DNA from: Sphingobacteriales bacterium
GTDB taxonomy: Bacteria > Bacteroidota > Bacteroidia > Chitinophagales > JADJOU01
DNA length: 34,695 nucleotides
NCBI GenBank assembly: GCA_021297855.1
Contig: JAJTHM010000083.1
Span: forward strand, 1 to 34,695
Direction of reading: 5' to 3'
The position numbers and the translations under genes were made by a program. A model generated the notes under the pieces. That model had not been told where the DNA came from. It was given only the letters and a program-made list of their open reading frames with translations, and ran no database searches. Below, one piece after another: positions 1 through 7,924 of this stretch (position 1 is the first letter of the stretch; each line of letters starts with the position of its first letter).

Positions 1-114
1 ACAAGAAAAAAGCAGTGCCAGACTTATTCAATTCCAGCTGACCCCCCTGCTATTTCATTTTAAAAAGTCTTATCAATGTTTTCAACTACTTTGAATCCCT
101 AAAAGGGCCATTTC

Positions 115-339
115 TTATATTTGTCGGACAACAATGATTAAAAAATGATAAACTGGTCTAAGATTATTATCGAATGGAGGGCGAAATATATTGAAATTGG
201 GATAGTTAGAATAGTCATACAACCACTCTGTCATGTCGAGTACAAATCCTGCATTGACAGTCTTCAAGTAAAATAAATTGAGAATTATCCCAATTAAAAT
301 AAAGGAAACTGTAAAGTAATAGGTTTTTAAAAACTTCAA
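115..339 (-). CDS. Truncated N-terminus of a polytopic membrane protein (fragment)
   Basis: The 74-aa frame begins 8 bases after the NeuB-like gene and is probably in its transcript. It has one strong N-terminal membrane segment (about residues 7-27), then a polar loop rich in N, Y and P (residues 31-62) and the start of a second hydrophobic helix where it stops. This layout resembles the N-terminus of large Bacteroidota glycosyltransferase-39-like membrane proteins; that is an impression, not a match. After the stop, a one-base shift gives KKWPF, a stop, and then GFKVVENIDKTF ending at base 60. It therefore looks like the remains of a longer gene broken by a frameshift and a stop, or cut by a deletion. 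A genuine short membrane protein cannot be excluded. Confidence 0.4.
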   Translation of the reverse strand: MKFLKTYYFTVSFILIGIILNLFYLKTVNAGFVLDMTEWLYDYSNYPNFNIFRPPFDNNLRPVYHFLIIVVRQI

Positions 340-347
340 AACTTCTC

Positions 348-1223
348 CTATTTCACTCGTCTTAGTTTAGCCATTGGACCTAGTTCACTTTCATACACTT
401 TTTTGACACCATCGCCTAACGCCGTCTCAATATCTCTAATATCGCGAACCAATCGAATCATACCCCCTGGCTCTACTGATGCCGCTTGATCGCTTCCCCA
501 CATACTTCTATCGAGAGTAAAGTGTCTTTCGATAAATGCTGCGCCTAAAGGTATAGTAGCAAGGGTGGTGCTCAAGCCAGTCTCATGTCCAGAGTAGCCG
601 ATTGGGCACATAGGATACATGTCTTGAAGCGTGTTAATCATTCTAAGATTTAATTCTTCTGGTTTACATGGATAAGTAGAGGTCGCATGGGCTATAGCCA
701 AGTTGTCTGTACCTATAGCATCCACGGCTTTCTTCAATTCTTCAATGGTACTCATCCCAGTTGAAATAATGAGCGGCTTGCCTGTATCTTTTTTCTTTTT
801 TAGCAGAGAAATATCGGTCAAAGACGCTGATGCCGCTTTGTAGAGCATTGGATTAAATTTCTCCAAATAATCGACAGATTCTTCGTCCCAGCAGCTAGCA
901 AACCACACCATGCCAAGTTCTTTGCAGTATTCATCGATGATTTTATATTCCGCATCTCCGAATTCTACTTTGTATCTGTAATCGATATACTTCATGCGCC
1001 CCCAGGGTGTTTCCCGCTCAATGTCCCATTGGTCTTTTGGTGTGCAAACCTCTGGTGTTCGCTTTTGAAATTTAACTGCATCGCAACCGCATTCATGCGC
1101 TTTTTGGATTAACTCCTTGGCGATATTGATATCTCCATTATGATTTAAACCTATTTCAGCAATAATAAAGCAAGGATTGTTTCCTCCTATTTTCTTGCCA
1201 TTGGCTAATGTTAATTCACTCAT
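348..1223 (-). CDS. NeuB-family nonulosonic acid synthase, short form without SAF domain
   Basis: This family condenses phosphoenolpyruvate with an N-acetylmannosamine-type sugar, or its 6-phosphate, to give a 9-carbon keto acid. Visible motifs are EIGLNHNGD (23-31), KFQ (51-53), the WGRM-Y-YR stretch near 75, and SGHETG and ERHFT with the two histidines expected to hold the metal. The protein is 291 aa; classical NeuB is about 340-350 aa because of a C-terminal antifreeze-like SAF domain, and here the chain ends right after the TIM barrel. It sits next to a C0-type HAD phosphatase, the arrangement known for the KDN-9-phosphate synthase/phosphatase pair of Bacteroides thetaiotaomicron, so a 9-phosphate product is plausible. 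The exact substrate cannot be told. The 71-base gap upstream holds its own -7 box. Confidence 0.85.
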   Translation of the reverse strand: MSELTLANGKKIGGNNPCFIIAEIGLNHNGDINIAKELIQKAHECGCDAVKFQKRTPEVCTPKDQWDIERETPWGRMKYIDYRYKVEFGDAEYKIIDEYCKELGMVWFASCWDEESVDYLEKFNPMLYKAASASLTDISLLKKKKDTGKPLIISTGMSTIEELKKAVDAIGTDNLAIAHATSTYPCKPEELNLRMINTLQDMYPMCPIGYSGHETGLSTTLATIPLGAAFIERHFTLDRSMWGSDQAASVEPGGMIRLVRDIRDIETALGDGVKKVYESELGPMAKLRRVK

Positions 1224-1252
1224 GAGTTAATGTTATTTTATTGTTTATTAAA

Positions 1253-1260
1253 CAAAGGTA
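1253..1260 (-). promoter_or_regulatory. -7 box TACCTTTG before the NeuB-like gene
   Basis: Read on the minus strand this is TACCTTTG, an exact match to the Bacteroidota consensus TAnnTTTG. It lies 29 bases before the ATG, giving a leader of roughly 25 bases. No convincing TTTG -33 box is at the right distance. It suggests the synthase can be transcribed separately from the phosphatase upstream. Confidence 0.5.
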
Positions 1261-1294
1261 ATTGCAACTGCTATAACTTTGTGATAAGAATTTG

Positions 1295-1798
1295 TTAAAT
1301 GTGGGCACTATATTTTTCTATAAGAAACTCGCAAAATTCTCTAAAAGCTCCTTCTCCTCCTTTTTTTTCACAAATATAATGGGAAATGGCCAAAACATCT
1401 TTATAAGCATCCGCAGGACAAGCGCAGATAGCGGCTCGTTTCATTACTTCTATATCATTCAAATCATCACCTATGTATGCTATGTTTTCCCATGATAGTT
1501 GATTTTCTTTCATGTAATTCTCTACAACTTCGAGTTTATTTTTTACCCCTAAAAAAACATTTTTAATTTTTAATTTCTCCGCTCGTCTGCTTACTATCTC
1601 AGAATTTTCTCCTGTGATAATAGCTATACTAATCGGCGTCAAATTGCGCAATCGCTCTGCTCCCATACCATCGCGGTATGAAAATGCCTTCATTTCTTCT
1701 CCCTTCGCAGAATAAAAAATAGTGCTGTCTGTCCATACACCATCTATGTCTGTAAATAAATAGGAGATATTAGATTTTAGATTTGAGGCGTTAGACAT
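1295..1798 (-). CDS. KdsC/YrbI-type HAD phosphatase (C0 subfamily)
   Basis: The 167-aa protein has the full set of HAD motifs: DIDGVWTD (17-24) with nucleophile Asp17 and acid/base Asp19, ITGENS as motif II, a lysine in the KNKLEV region as motif III, GDDLND as motif IV, and the C-terminal GGEGAFRE loop typical of tetrameric KDO-8-phosphate and KDN-9-phosphate phosphatases. Length fits the C0 class (about 160-190 aa), which has no large cap. Beside a NeuB-type synthase its likely role is dephosphorylation of the 9-phosphate nonulosonic acid. Codons 2-12 are made of the attagattttagatttgag tract that also occurs in gaps of this window, so the true N-terminus may differ slightly, although the family does start about ten residues before the DxD motif. 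Confidence 0.85.
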   Translation of the reverse strand: MSNASNLKSNISYLFTDIDGVWTDSTIFYSAKGEEMKAFSYRDGMGAERLRNLTPISIAIITGENSEIVSRRAEKLKIKNVFLGVKNKLEVVENYMKENQLSWENIAYIGDDLNDIEVMKRAAICACPADAYKDVLAISHYICEKKGGEGAFREFCEFLIEKYSAHI

Positions 1799-1875
1799 AT
1801 TGTTTAATTTCTAGGTTACTGACTTTAATACATTCAACTCAATTTTTCTAATATCTAATCTCCAACATCTACTAT

Positions 1876-2685
1876 CTATATAGCTGTCCACCCACCATCG
1901 ACTACCAAATTAGCTCCTGTCATATAGCTGCTCGCTTCGCTAGCGAGAAACACAATAGCCCCCATATAATCTGTAGGCTGAGCCATTCTATTCAGTGGAG
2001 TTTTAGCACTATAATTCTGTACAAAAAAATCGTCTTGACTATTTTCTACTCCTCCTGGAGATAAGGTGTTGACGCGCACACCATTTTTCCCCCAATAAGC
2101 AGCAAGAAATCTTGTGAAGTTGATGACCGCGCCTTTCGTAGCTGGATATGCGGCTGATTTGTAGAACATCTGATTGCCATCCCTATCCTTATATATACTT
2201 TGGTCAGGACCAACTATACCATAAGTAGAAGCTATATTAATAATGGATCCGGAGCCCGCCCTGGCCATTTCTGTGCCGAATATTTGACAACAAAGAAATG
2301 TACCAGTCACATTGGCTTCAAGCGATTGGCGAAACATTTTGACAGGATAGTTTTCAAACATACTCTGTTCGCCTGCTAAAAGTGGATTTTCAAACATATC
2401 ATTGATGGCAGCATTATTGACTAGAATATCAATTTTGCCATATTTCGCTAGTATAGATGTACGAGCATGCTTGATCTCTTCCTCATTGGTAATATCAAAT
2501 TGAATTGCGGTATGCCTTTCGTGATGAGGTAAAGCTAACATAGCCTCTGTGCATCGCTCTATATTCAAGTCTGCTACTACCACATGGGCTCCTGCATCTG
2601 CTAGAGCTTTGCAGTGATTTCTGCCTATTAGTCCAGTAGCACCTGTGACGATGGCTACCTTGTTTGTTAGATTAAATAAATTCAT
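1876..2685 (-). CDS. Short-chain dehydrogenase/reductase, sugar-locus type
   Basis: A 269-aa classical SDR. TGATGLIG (14-21) is the nucleotide-binding glycine motif, NNAA (90-93) stabilises the central sheet, and Ser153, Tyr180 and Lys184 (YPATK) form the catalytic set; a C-terminal GGWT tail is typical. It probably works in the cytoplasm on an activated sugar, since it lies upstream of the phosphatase and NeuB-type synthase on the same strand. Flagellin-modification PtmA-like SDRs occur in legionaminic acid loci, which makes a nonulosonic-acid role plausible, but family membership alone does not fix the substrate. The start is supported by a -7 box 4 bases upstream of the ATG. The 77-base gap to the phosphatase holds low-complexity A/T-rich sequence. 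Confidence 0.82.
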   Translation of the reverse strand: MNLFNLTNKVAIVTGATGLIGRNHCKALADAGAHVVVADLNIERCTEAMLALPHHERHTAIQFDITNEEEIKHARTSILAKYGKIDILVNNAAINDMFENPLLAGEQSMFENYPVKMFRQSLEANVTGTFLCCQIFGTEMARAGSGSIINIASTYGIVGPDQSIYKDRDGNQMFYKSAAYPATKGAVINFTRFLAAYWGKNGVRVNTLSPGGVENSQDDFFVQNYSAKTPLNRMAQPTDYMGAIVFLASEASSYMTGANLVVDGGWTAI

Positions 2686-2689
2686 AAAG

Positions 2690-2697
2690 CAAAGTTA
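2690..2697 (-). promoter_or_regulatory. -7 box TAACTTTG abutting the SDR start codon
   Basis: On the minus strand the sequence is TAACTTTG-CTTT-ATG. The box matches TAnnTTTG exactly and ends only 4 bases before the start codon, so transcription would begin at or near the AUG. It also separates the sugar module from the sufBC genes upstream. Confidence 0.5.
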
Positions 2698-2745
2698 GAA
2701 AACCAGCGTCGTATAGCAAGATTAAAATCGTAACTTAACTTCGAT

Positions 2746-3504
2746 TTAACCTTGAGCCAATTCACTCTTAACCCAATCGTACCCCTTTTTCTCTAGCTCT
2801 AAAGCTAATGACTTGTCTCCTGTTTTTACAATCTTGCCATCGTACATGATGTGCACGAAGTCAGGTACTATATAGTCGAGAAGTCTTTGATAGTGGGTAA
2901 TTATCAAGAATGCATTCTCGGAGTTTCTCAATTTATTGACCCCGTTGGCTACTATGCGCAAGGCATCTATGTCTAGTCCAGAATCCGTTTCGTCTAAGAC
3001 GCAAAGTTTTGGATCTAGCATAGCCATTTGGAAGATTTCATTTCGTTTTTTCTCGCCTCCTGAAAATCCTTCATTGATGCTTCGTGTGAGAAATTCTTTG
3101 TTGAGTTCTACGATGGCAGCTTTTTCTTTCATTAATGCAAGGAAATCCTTAGCCTCCATCGGTTGCAGACCATTGGCCTTTCTTTTCTCATTGATAGCTG
3201 CTTTCATAAAATTGGTTGTAGAAACACCTGGAATCTCTACAGGATACTGAAAAGCTAAAAACAATCCCAAGTGAGCGCGCTCAGCAGGGTCTAGCTCCGC
3301 GATGTCTTGCCCTTCAAAAAGCATTTCACCTTCTGAAATATCATAACCGTCCTTTCCTGCAAGGATAGAAGCAAAGGTCGATTTTCCTGTGCCGTTGGGG
3401 CCCATGATAGCATGGACTTCTCCTTTGTTTATCGTTAAAGAAAGGCCTTTTAAAATTTGTTTTCCTTCTTCTACTTGTGCGTGTAAATTTTTTACTTCTA
3501 ACAT
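2746..3504 (-). CDS. sufC: Fe-S cluster assembly ATPase SufC
   Basis: SufC is the ABC-type ATPase of the SUF machinery; it binds SufB and SufD and powers cluster assembly on the scaffold in the cytoplasm. Walker A GPNGTGKST lies at residues 35-43, the signature reads FSGGEKKRNEI, and Walker B is LCVLDETDSGLD. The D-E-T in place of D-E-P is normal for SufC. The start is set at MLEVKNLHA, giving 252 aa, the usual size; an in-frame ATG 57 bases upstream lies inside the preceding ORF and would add a non-homologous tail. That ORF stops one base before this ATG, so translational coupling is likely. No sufD or sufS follows, which is unusual because sufBCDS are commonly together. Confidence 0.95.
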   Translation of the reverse strand: MLEVKNLHAQVEEGKQILKGLSLTINKGEVHAIMGPNGTGKSTFASILAGKDGYDISEGEMLFEGQDIAELDPAERAHLGLFLAFQYPVEIPGVSTTNFMKAAINEKRKANGLQPMEAKDFLALMKEKAAIVELNKEFLTRSINEGFSGGEKKRNEIFQMAMLDPKLCVLDETDSGLDIDALRIVANGVNKLRNSENAFLIITHYQRLLDYIVPDFVHIMYDGKIVKTGDKSLALELEKKGYDWVKSELAQG

Positions 3505-3505
3505 A

Positions 3506-3691
3506 TTAATTGTGTTCGTTTTTTTTAAGTTCAAAATGAGCAAAATCCGCCCAAGTGCCATCTACATTTTCTCGTCCTTTTTCTTCTATTTTTATTAATT
3601 CAAATCCTAGTTTAATAGCTGCAAAATATGAGTTTTTATTATCGGAATCTTGATAAGAACGCATTTCAACTATTTCCCCTACTTTATTCAA
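3506..3691 (-). CDS. Small unknown protein between sufB and sufC
   Basis: A 61-aa acidic and lysine-rich frame with no membrane segment, signal or cysteine. It fills the gap between sufB and sufC on the same strand; its TAA is followed by one base and then the sufC ATG, the spacing of coupled genes. I do not recognise a family. The position argues for a real gene co-translated with sufC. Against it, the upstream 30 bases are a low-complexity aaattcaaaatt-type tract and no homology can be asserted. It could also be the relic of a longer gene. Confidence 0.5.
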   Translation of the reverse strand: MNKVGEIVEMRSYQDSDNKNSYFAAIKLGFELIKIEEKGRENVDGTWADFAHFELKKNEHN

Positions 3692-3722
3692 AACTTAAAA
3701 TTTAAGAATTCAAAATTAACTC

Positions 3723-5174
3723 TTACCCCACGCTATTCTCCAATGTTATCTCCAATAGCTTTTGCGCTTCCACCGCAAACTCCATTGGCAGCTCTTTGAA
3801 AACTTCTTTGCAAAATCCATTGATGATAAGATGGACAGCCTCTTCTGCTCCTATGCCTCGTTGATTGCAATAAAATAATTGGTCTTCCCCGATTTTAGAA
3901 GTACTCGCTTCGTGCTCGACTTTGCCTGTTTTATTTTTAATCTCAATATATGGAAATGTATGGGCTCCACATTCTCCACCCATAAGCATGGAGTCGCATT
4001 GTGAATAGTTGTAGGCATTGTCTGCATTAGGCTGAATCTGTACTAAGCCACGGTAGGTATTTTGTGATTTTCCAGCAGAAATTCCTTTGGAGACAATTCG
4101 GCTCCGAGTTTTTTTCCCGATATGAATCATTTTAGTTCCCGTATCAGCCTGTTGCATATTGTTAGTAACCGCCACGGAGTAAAACTCGCCAATAGATTCG
4201 TCCCCTTTTAAAATACATGATGGATATTTCCAAGTAATAGCAGAGCCTGTCTCCACCTGAGTCCAAGAAATTTTAGATTTATAACCTTGACAGATACCTC
4301 GTTTCGTCACGAAATTATAGACACCCCCTTTGCCATTTTCATCACCAGGATACCAGTTCTGAACAGTACTGTATTTAATTTCAGCTTTCTCTAGTGCTAT
4401 CAACTCAACTACTGCTGCGTGCAATTGATTTTCATCTCGCATAGGGGCGGTGCAACCTTCTAGATAGCTCACGTAGCTTTCGTCATCGGCTATGATTAGA
4501 GTGCGTTCGAACTGGCCCGTGTTTTCTGCATTGATTCGAAAATAAGTGGAGAGCTCCATAGGACAGCGAATACCTTTCGGGATATAGACAAAACTTCCAT
4601 CACTAAATACGGCGGAGTTTAATGCCGAATAGTAATTGTCTCTTGGTGGAACGACTGTCCCTATATATTTTTTTACAAGTTCAGGATGTTCTTTAATCGC
4701 ATCAGAAATAGAACAGAAGATGATGCCTTTTTTATTTAATTCTTCCTTGAAAGAAGTAAAAACGGACTCGCTATCCATGACAAAATCCATAGCTACATTG
4801 CCCAATTTATTTTGTTCTAGATCGCTGATGCCTAGCTTATCCCACATTTTCTTTATTTCAGGATCTACTTCATCTAGAGAATTGAGTTTTGGTTTCTTCT
4901 TTGTAGAAGCGTAATAAATAATCGATTGAAAATCTATTTTTGGAAATCCGAGTTTCGCCCAATCGGGTTCTTCCATTTTTAACCACTGCTGATAGGCCTT
5001 TAATCTCCACTCGAGCATCCACTCCGGTTCATTTTTTTTAGCAGAAATAAAGCGCACTATGTCTTCGTTTAACCCAATTTCGGCGAATTCCTGCTCTATA
5101 TTGGTGCTAAATCCATATTTATACTCCGTTTCGGAGGTTTTGGCTAAAAGTATATCTTCTGATTGGTTTTCCAT
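3723..5174 (-). CDS. sufB: Fe-S cluster assembly scaffold protein SufB
   Basis: SufB is the core scaffold of the SufBC2D complex, on which nascent [4Fe-4S] clusters form from persulfide sulfur before transfer to apoproteins. The 483-aa length is typical. The right-handed beta-helix core is recognisable from stretches such as [19 protein letters not shown] and [20 protein letters not shown]; the cysteine in LFYCNQRG corresponds to the conserved catalytic Cys405 of E. coli SufB. The N-terminal helix with [13 protein letters not shown] is also characteristic. It is the first gene of the sufB-orf61-sufC transcript, with a TAnnTTTG box 25 bases before the ATG. Confidence 0.97.
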   Translation of the reverse strand: MENQSEDILLAKTSETEYKYGFSTNIEQEFAEIGLNEDIVRFISAKKNEPEWMLEWRLKAYQQWLKMEEPDWAKLGFPKIDFQSIIYYASTKKKPKLNSLDEVDPEIKKMWDKLGISDLEQNKLGNVAMDFVMDSESVFTSFKEELNKKGIIFCSISDAIKEHPELVKKYIGTVVPPRDNYYSALNSAVFSDGSFVYIPKGIRCPMELSTYFRINAENTGQFERTLIIADDESYVSYLEGCTAPMRDENQLHAAVVELIALEKAEIKYSTVQNWYPGDENGKGGVYNFVTKRGICQGYKSKISWTQVETGSAITWKYPSCILKGDESIGEFYSVAVTNNMQQADTGTKMIHIGKKTRSRIVSKGISAGKSQNTYRGLVQIQPNADNAYNYSQCDSMLMGGECGAHTFPYIEIKNKTGKVEHEASTSKIGEDQLFYCNQRGIGAEEAVHLIINGFCKEVFKELPMEFAVEAQKLLEITLENSVG

Positions 5175-5199
5175 GGATCCTGACCTAAAAATTGAAGAG

Positions 5200-5207
5200 C
5201 AAATTTA
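5200..5207 (-). promoter_or_regulatory. -7 box TAAATTTG of the suf genes
   Basis: The minus-strand sequence TAAATTTG is an exact TAnnTTTG match, 25 bases before the sufB ATG. The 230-base divergent gap (5175-5404) also holds the promoter of the arginine decarboxylase gene. I saw no clear IscR- or Fur-like palindrome in this gap. Confidence 0.5.
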
Positions 5208-5367
5208 TACTATTTATACTGAGTCTAAAGAAAAACAATCCTAAGAAAACCTAATGAATAAAGGACTTGACGGTATTTTATTGTAGAAATCTTAGTTTTT
5301 AATTAGAAATTAAGTGAAAAACAAGAACTTTTTGTACAATAATTAGATGATTATTTGGTAGTTTTTC

Positions 5368-5375
5368 TACTTTTG
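5368..5375 (+). promoter_or_regulatory. -7 box TACTTTTG of the arginine decarboxylase gene
   Basis: TACTTTTG matches TAnnTTTG exactly and lies 29 bases before the ATG at 5405. TTTG copies at 5331 and 5354 are at non-standard distances, so the -33 element is unclear. Confidence 0.45.
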
Positions 5376-5404
5376 TTCCTCATTAAACTTATAATTTTCT
5401 TTCA

Positions 5405-6796
5405 ATGAAAACTAAATATGTAGATCTAATTGAGCAAACTTATGAATGGCCACAACCTGAATTTGAGGTAGAGGATAACGAATTAAAGTTTCACGATATC
5501 TATTTAATGGATATAGTTAAGAAATATGGTACTCCATTAAAACTGACCTATCTTCCTATCATATCAAAGCAGATAGAGAAGGCAAAAATGTTTTTCAAGG
5601 TGGCTATGGCTAAGGCGAATTACGAGGCAGAATACAACTACTGCTATTGCACGAAAAGTTCTCACTTTTCATTTGTATTAGAAGAGGCTTTGAAAAACAA
5701 TATTCATATCGAAACATCCTCAGCCTATGACATCAATATTATTGAAAAATTGGCAGAGAAAGGTCTGTTCCACAAGCATCAGTATGTCATTTGTAATGGC
5801 TACAAGCTGCCGCAGTATATTGAAAACATAGCTCGGTTGATAGAAAACAAGTACGAAAATGTAATTCCTATTATTGACAATTTTAATGAGCTTGGACATC
5901 TCACAGAAAAGATAACTAAGAAATTTAAGATAGGGATAAGAATAGCTTCTGAGGAAGCGCCAAAGTTTGATTTTTATACATCGAGATTGGGTATAGCTTA
6001 TAAAGATATTGTCCCTTTTTATAAGATTCAGATCAAAGGAAAAAAGAATGTTGAGCTTAAAATGTTGCACTTTTTTATCAATACAGGGATAACAGATACA
6101 GCATATTATTGGTCAGAGTTAGCGAAGTGTGTTCGGGTATATTGTGATCTAAAAAAGATATGTCCAAGTCTAGATTCCTTGAATATCGGAGGAGGTCTTC
6201 CTATAAAAAATAGCCTAAATTACCAATTTGATTATGAATATTTGATTGAAGAAATCATCTCACAAATCAAGAAAACCTGCGATGATTACGGAGTACAAGA
6301 GCCTAATATTTTCACCGAATTTGGTTCCTTTACTGTAGGTGAAAGCGGAGCTGCTATATTTAAAATCATAGACCAAAAGCCACAAAATGATCGTGAAAAG
6401 TGGAATATGATTGATTCGAGTTTTATGACCACACTACCTGATGCATGGGCTATTAATAAGCGCTTTATCATGCTAGCAGTCAATAACTGGGATAAGGAGT
6501 ACGAGCGTGTATTTCTAGGAGGACTCACCTGCGATAGTGATGATTTTTATAACTCAGAGGTCAATTCGAATGCTATATATCTGCCTGTTTTAGAATCGGA
6601 AGACCCACAGTATATAGGATTCTTCCATACAGGAGCCTATCAAGAGAGTATTGGTGGATTCGGAGGCACGCAGCATTGTTTGACCCCTGCTCCGAAACAT
6701 ATTATTATTTCTAAGAATGAAAACGGTGATATAAAAACCAAACTCTTTGCCAAAGAGCAGGATTATAAGAGTATGTTGGAGATATTGGGGTATTAA
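5405..6796 (+). CDS. speA: Biosynthetic arginine decarboxylase, Bacteroidota form
   Basis: A PLP enzyme of the alanine-racemase fold (fold type III) expected to convert arginine to agmatine, the first step of polyamine synthesis. The 463-aa length and the order of conserved blocks fit the short Bacteroidota form: LKFHDIYLMDIVKKYGTPLK near residue 30, YCYCTKSSHF with the PLP-binding lysine near 80, HIETSSAYDI near 100, the GGGLP phosphate-binding segment near 262, and the FTEFGSFTVGESGA block. C-terminal GGLTCDSDD carries the catalytic Cys and Asp given by the dimer partner in this fold. Substrate choice among arginine and related amino acids is inferred from family resemblance. An acetyltransferase related to polyamine acetylases follows after 17 bases. 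Confidence 0.88.
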   Translation: MKTKYVDLIEQTYEWPQPEFEVEDNELKFHDIYLMDIVKKYGTPLKLTYLPIISKQIEKAKMFFKVAMAKANYEAEYNYCYCTKSSHFSFVLEEALKNNIHIETSSAYDINIIEKLAEKGLFHKHQYVICNGYKLPQYIENIARLIENKYENVIPIIDNFNELGHLTEKITKKFKIGIRIASEEAPKFDFYTSRLGIAYKDIVPFYKIQIKGKKNVELKMLHFFINTGITDTAYYWSELAKCVRVYCDLKKICPSLDSLNIGGGLPIKNSLNYQFDYEYLIEEIISQIKKTCDDYGVQEPNIFTEFGSFTVGESGAAIFKIIDQKPQNDREKWNMIDSSFMTTLPDAWAINKRFIMLAVNNWDKEYERVFLGGLTCDSDDFYNSEVNSNAIYLPVLESEDPQYIGFFHTGAYQESIGGFGGTQHCLTPAPKHIIISKNENGDIKTKLFAKEQDYKSMLEILGY

Positions 6797-6813
6797 ATGG
6801 GAGATTTGAGAAT

Positions 6814-7287
6814 ATGGATATGAGATTTGAGATTAGGGTAGCTAGTGCAAATGACTGTTCTGAAATTTTAAAATTAATCAAAGAATTAGCTGGTTTTGAG
6901 AAGCAGCCTGATGCTGTTATTTTATCTGAAGAAGAATTGGTCAAGTCTGCTTTTTCTGAAAATCCTTGGGTTTTTGTCTATGTCGCTGAAATCGAAAATA
7001 AAGTAGTAGGTATGGCCCTTTACTATTATGGCTTTTCGACGTGGAAGGGTCGCAGCTTGCATTTAGAAGATTTAATCGTCAATGAGAAATACCGTAAACT
7101 AGGCATAGGTAAAGCACTGATGAACCAAGTCATACAAGTCGCCAAGTCCGAAAACGTAGAGCGCATGAGTTGGGAAGTCTTAGACTGGAATGAACCTGCG
7201 ATTAAATTCTACGAATCTCTGGGCACAGAATTTTATAAAGACTGGTGGTTGTGTAGGTTGTTTAAGGAGCAGTTGGAGAAGTTGTGA
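6814..7287 (+). CDS. GNAT acetyltransferase, SSAT-like (polyamine/diamine N-acetyltransferase)
   Basis: A 157-aa single-domain GNAT protein. The acetyl-CoA binding motif is YRKLGIGKAL (about residues 93-102). The order LIKELAGFEKQP ... VGMALYYYGFSTWKGRSLHLEDLIV ... WNEPAIKFYESLGTEF ... W-LCRLFKEQLEKL closely follows the eukaryotic spermidine/spermine N1-acetyltransferase family, including LEDL-V and the C-terminal LF-K. With an arginine decarboxylase 17 bases upstream, acetylation of a polyamine or related amine is the best inference; the substrate is not proven. The first codons sit in a degenerate gagatttgag repeat, so the ATG at 6814 or that at 6820 could be the start. Its last 26 bases overlap the convergent DUF2306 gene. 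Confidence 0.82.
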   Translation: MDMRFEIRVASANDCSEILKLIKELAGFEKQPDAVILSEEELVKSAFSENPWVFVYVAEIENKVVGMALYYYGFSTWKGRSLHLEDLIVNEKYRKLGIGKALMNQVIQVAKSENVERMSWEVLDWNEPAIKFYESLGTEFYKDWWLCRLFKEQLEKL

Positions 7288-7924
7288 GTTCAGGAAATTT
7301 CCTTCTAATATATATCTCTGCTATGATGAGATTAAAAATCCAACTCGACCAAGCCACTATTTTATACATATCCATGGGAGGTAGTTGTAGAGTATTTGCT
7401 AGTATCATTTTAAATAATCTAAGAGAAACTGCCGAAAGGGTGAGGGCATAACTCCTCAACATATACTTCTCGTGTAAAGCAAAGTTTTTCTCTCGAATAG
7501 CTATATAGGCTTTATAGGTAAAATACAGCCATAGAATGGATAGTAATATAAAAGAAGTTTTTGCAATTAGTCCTCCATTGGCATAGACAGACATTACTAG
7601 ACCCGATGGCCCCGCTAGGCATAAAATCAAACTGATATAAATGTACCCGAAACAAAGGTGCAACTTCTTATATCCTTTTCTCAATGTTTTCCAGAACTGG
7701 AAAAATCCGAAAAAAATGACAAACCAACTCGTATATACATGAGTAAAAAAAGCGATTTGGTAATGGATATTTTTTATCTCATTTTCTTTGAGAATAAGAA
7801 ATGCCACATCATTGCGCAAAGGAATATACTGTAAGGAAATTAAAAGAAGTAGATAAATAAAAATGAGTAAGCCCGCACCCAAAAGACATTTACCAATTAA
7901 AGATATTAGTCGTGACAACTCCAT
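7262..7924 (-). CDS. DUF2306 family membrane protein
   Basis: An integral membrane protein of 220 aa with about seven predicted helices. Family-typical features are the H-x-x-x-x-x-F block in the second helix region (HVYTSWFVIFFGFFQF), KLH..FGYIYI, and the late ALHEKYMLRSYALTLSAVSLR segment, where the HxxYMxRSY motif is characteristic of DUF2306. Its biochemical role is unknown. The start is set at MELSRLISL, which overlaps the end of the dipeptidase gene by 19 bases; a start 51 bases further up would lie deep in that gene. The stop overlaps the convergent acetyltransferase gene by 26 bases. Confidence 0.75.
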   Translation of the reverse strand: MELSRLISLIGKCLLGAGLLIFIYLLLLISLQYIPLRNDVAFLILKENEIKNIHYQIAFFTHVYTSWFVIFFGFFQFWKTLRKGYKKLHLCFGYIYISLILCLAGPSGLVMSVYANGGLIAKTSFILLSILWLYFTYKAYIAIREKNFALHEKYMLRSYALTLSAVSLRLFKMILANTLQLPPMDMYKIVAWSSWIFNLIIAEIYIRRKFPELTTSPTAP

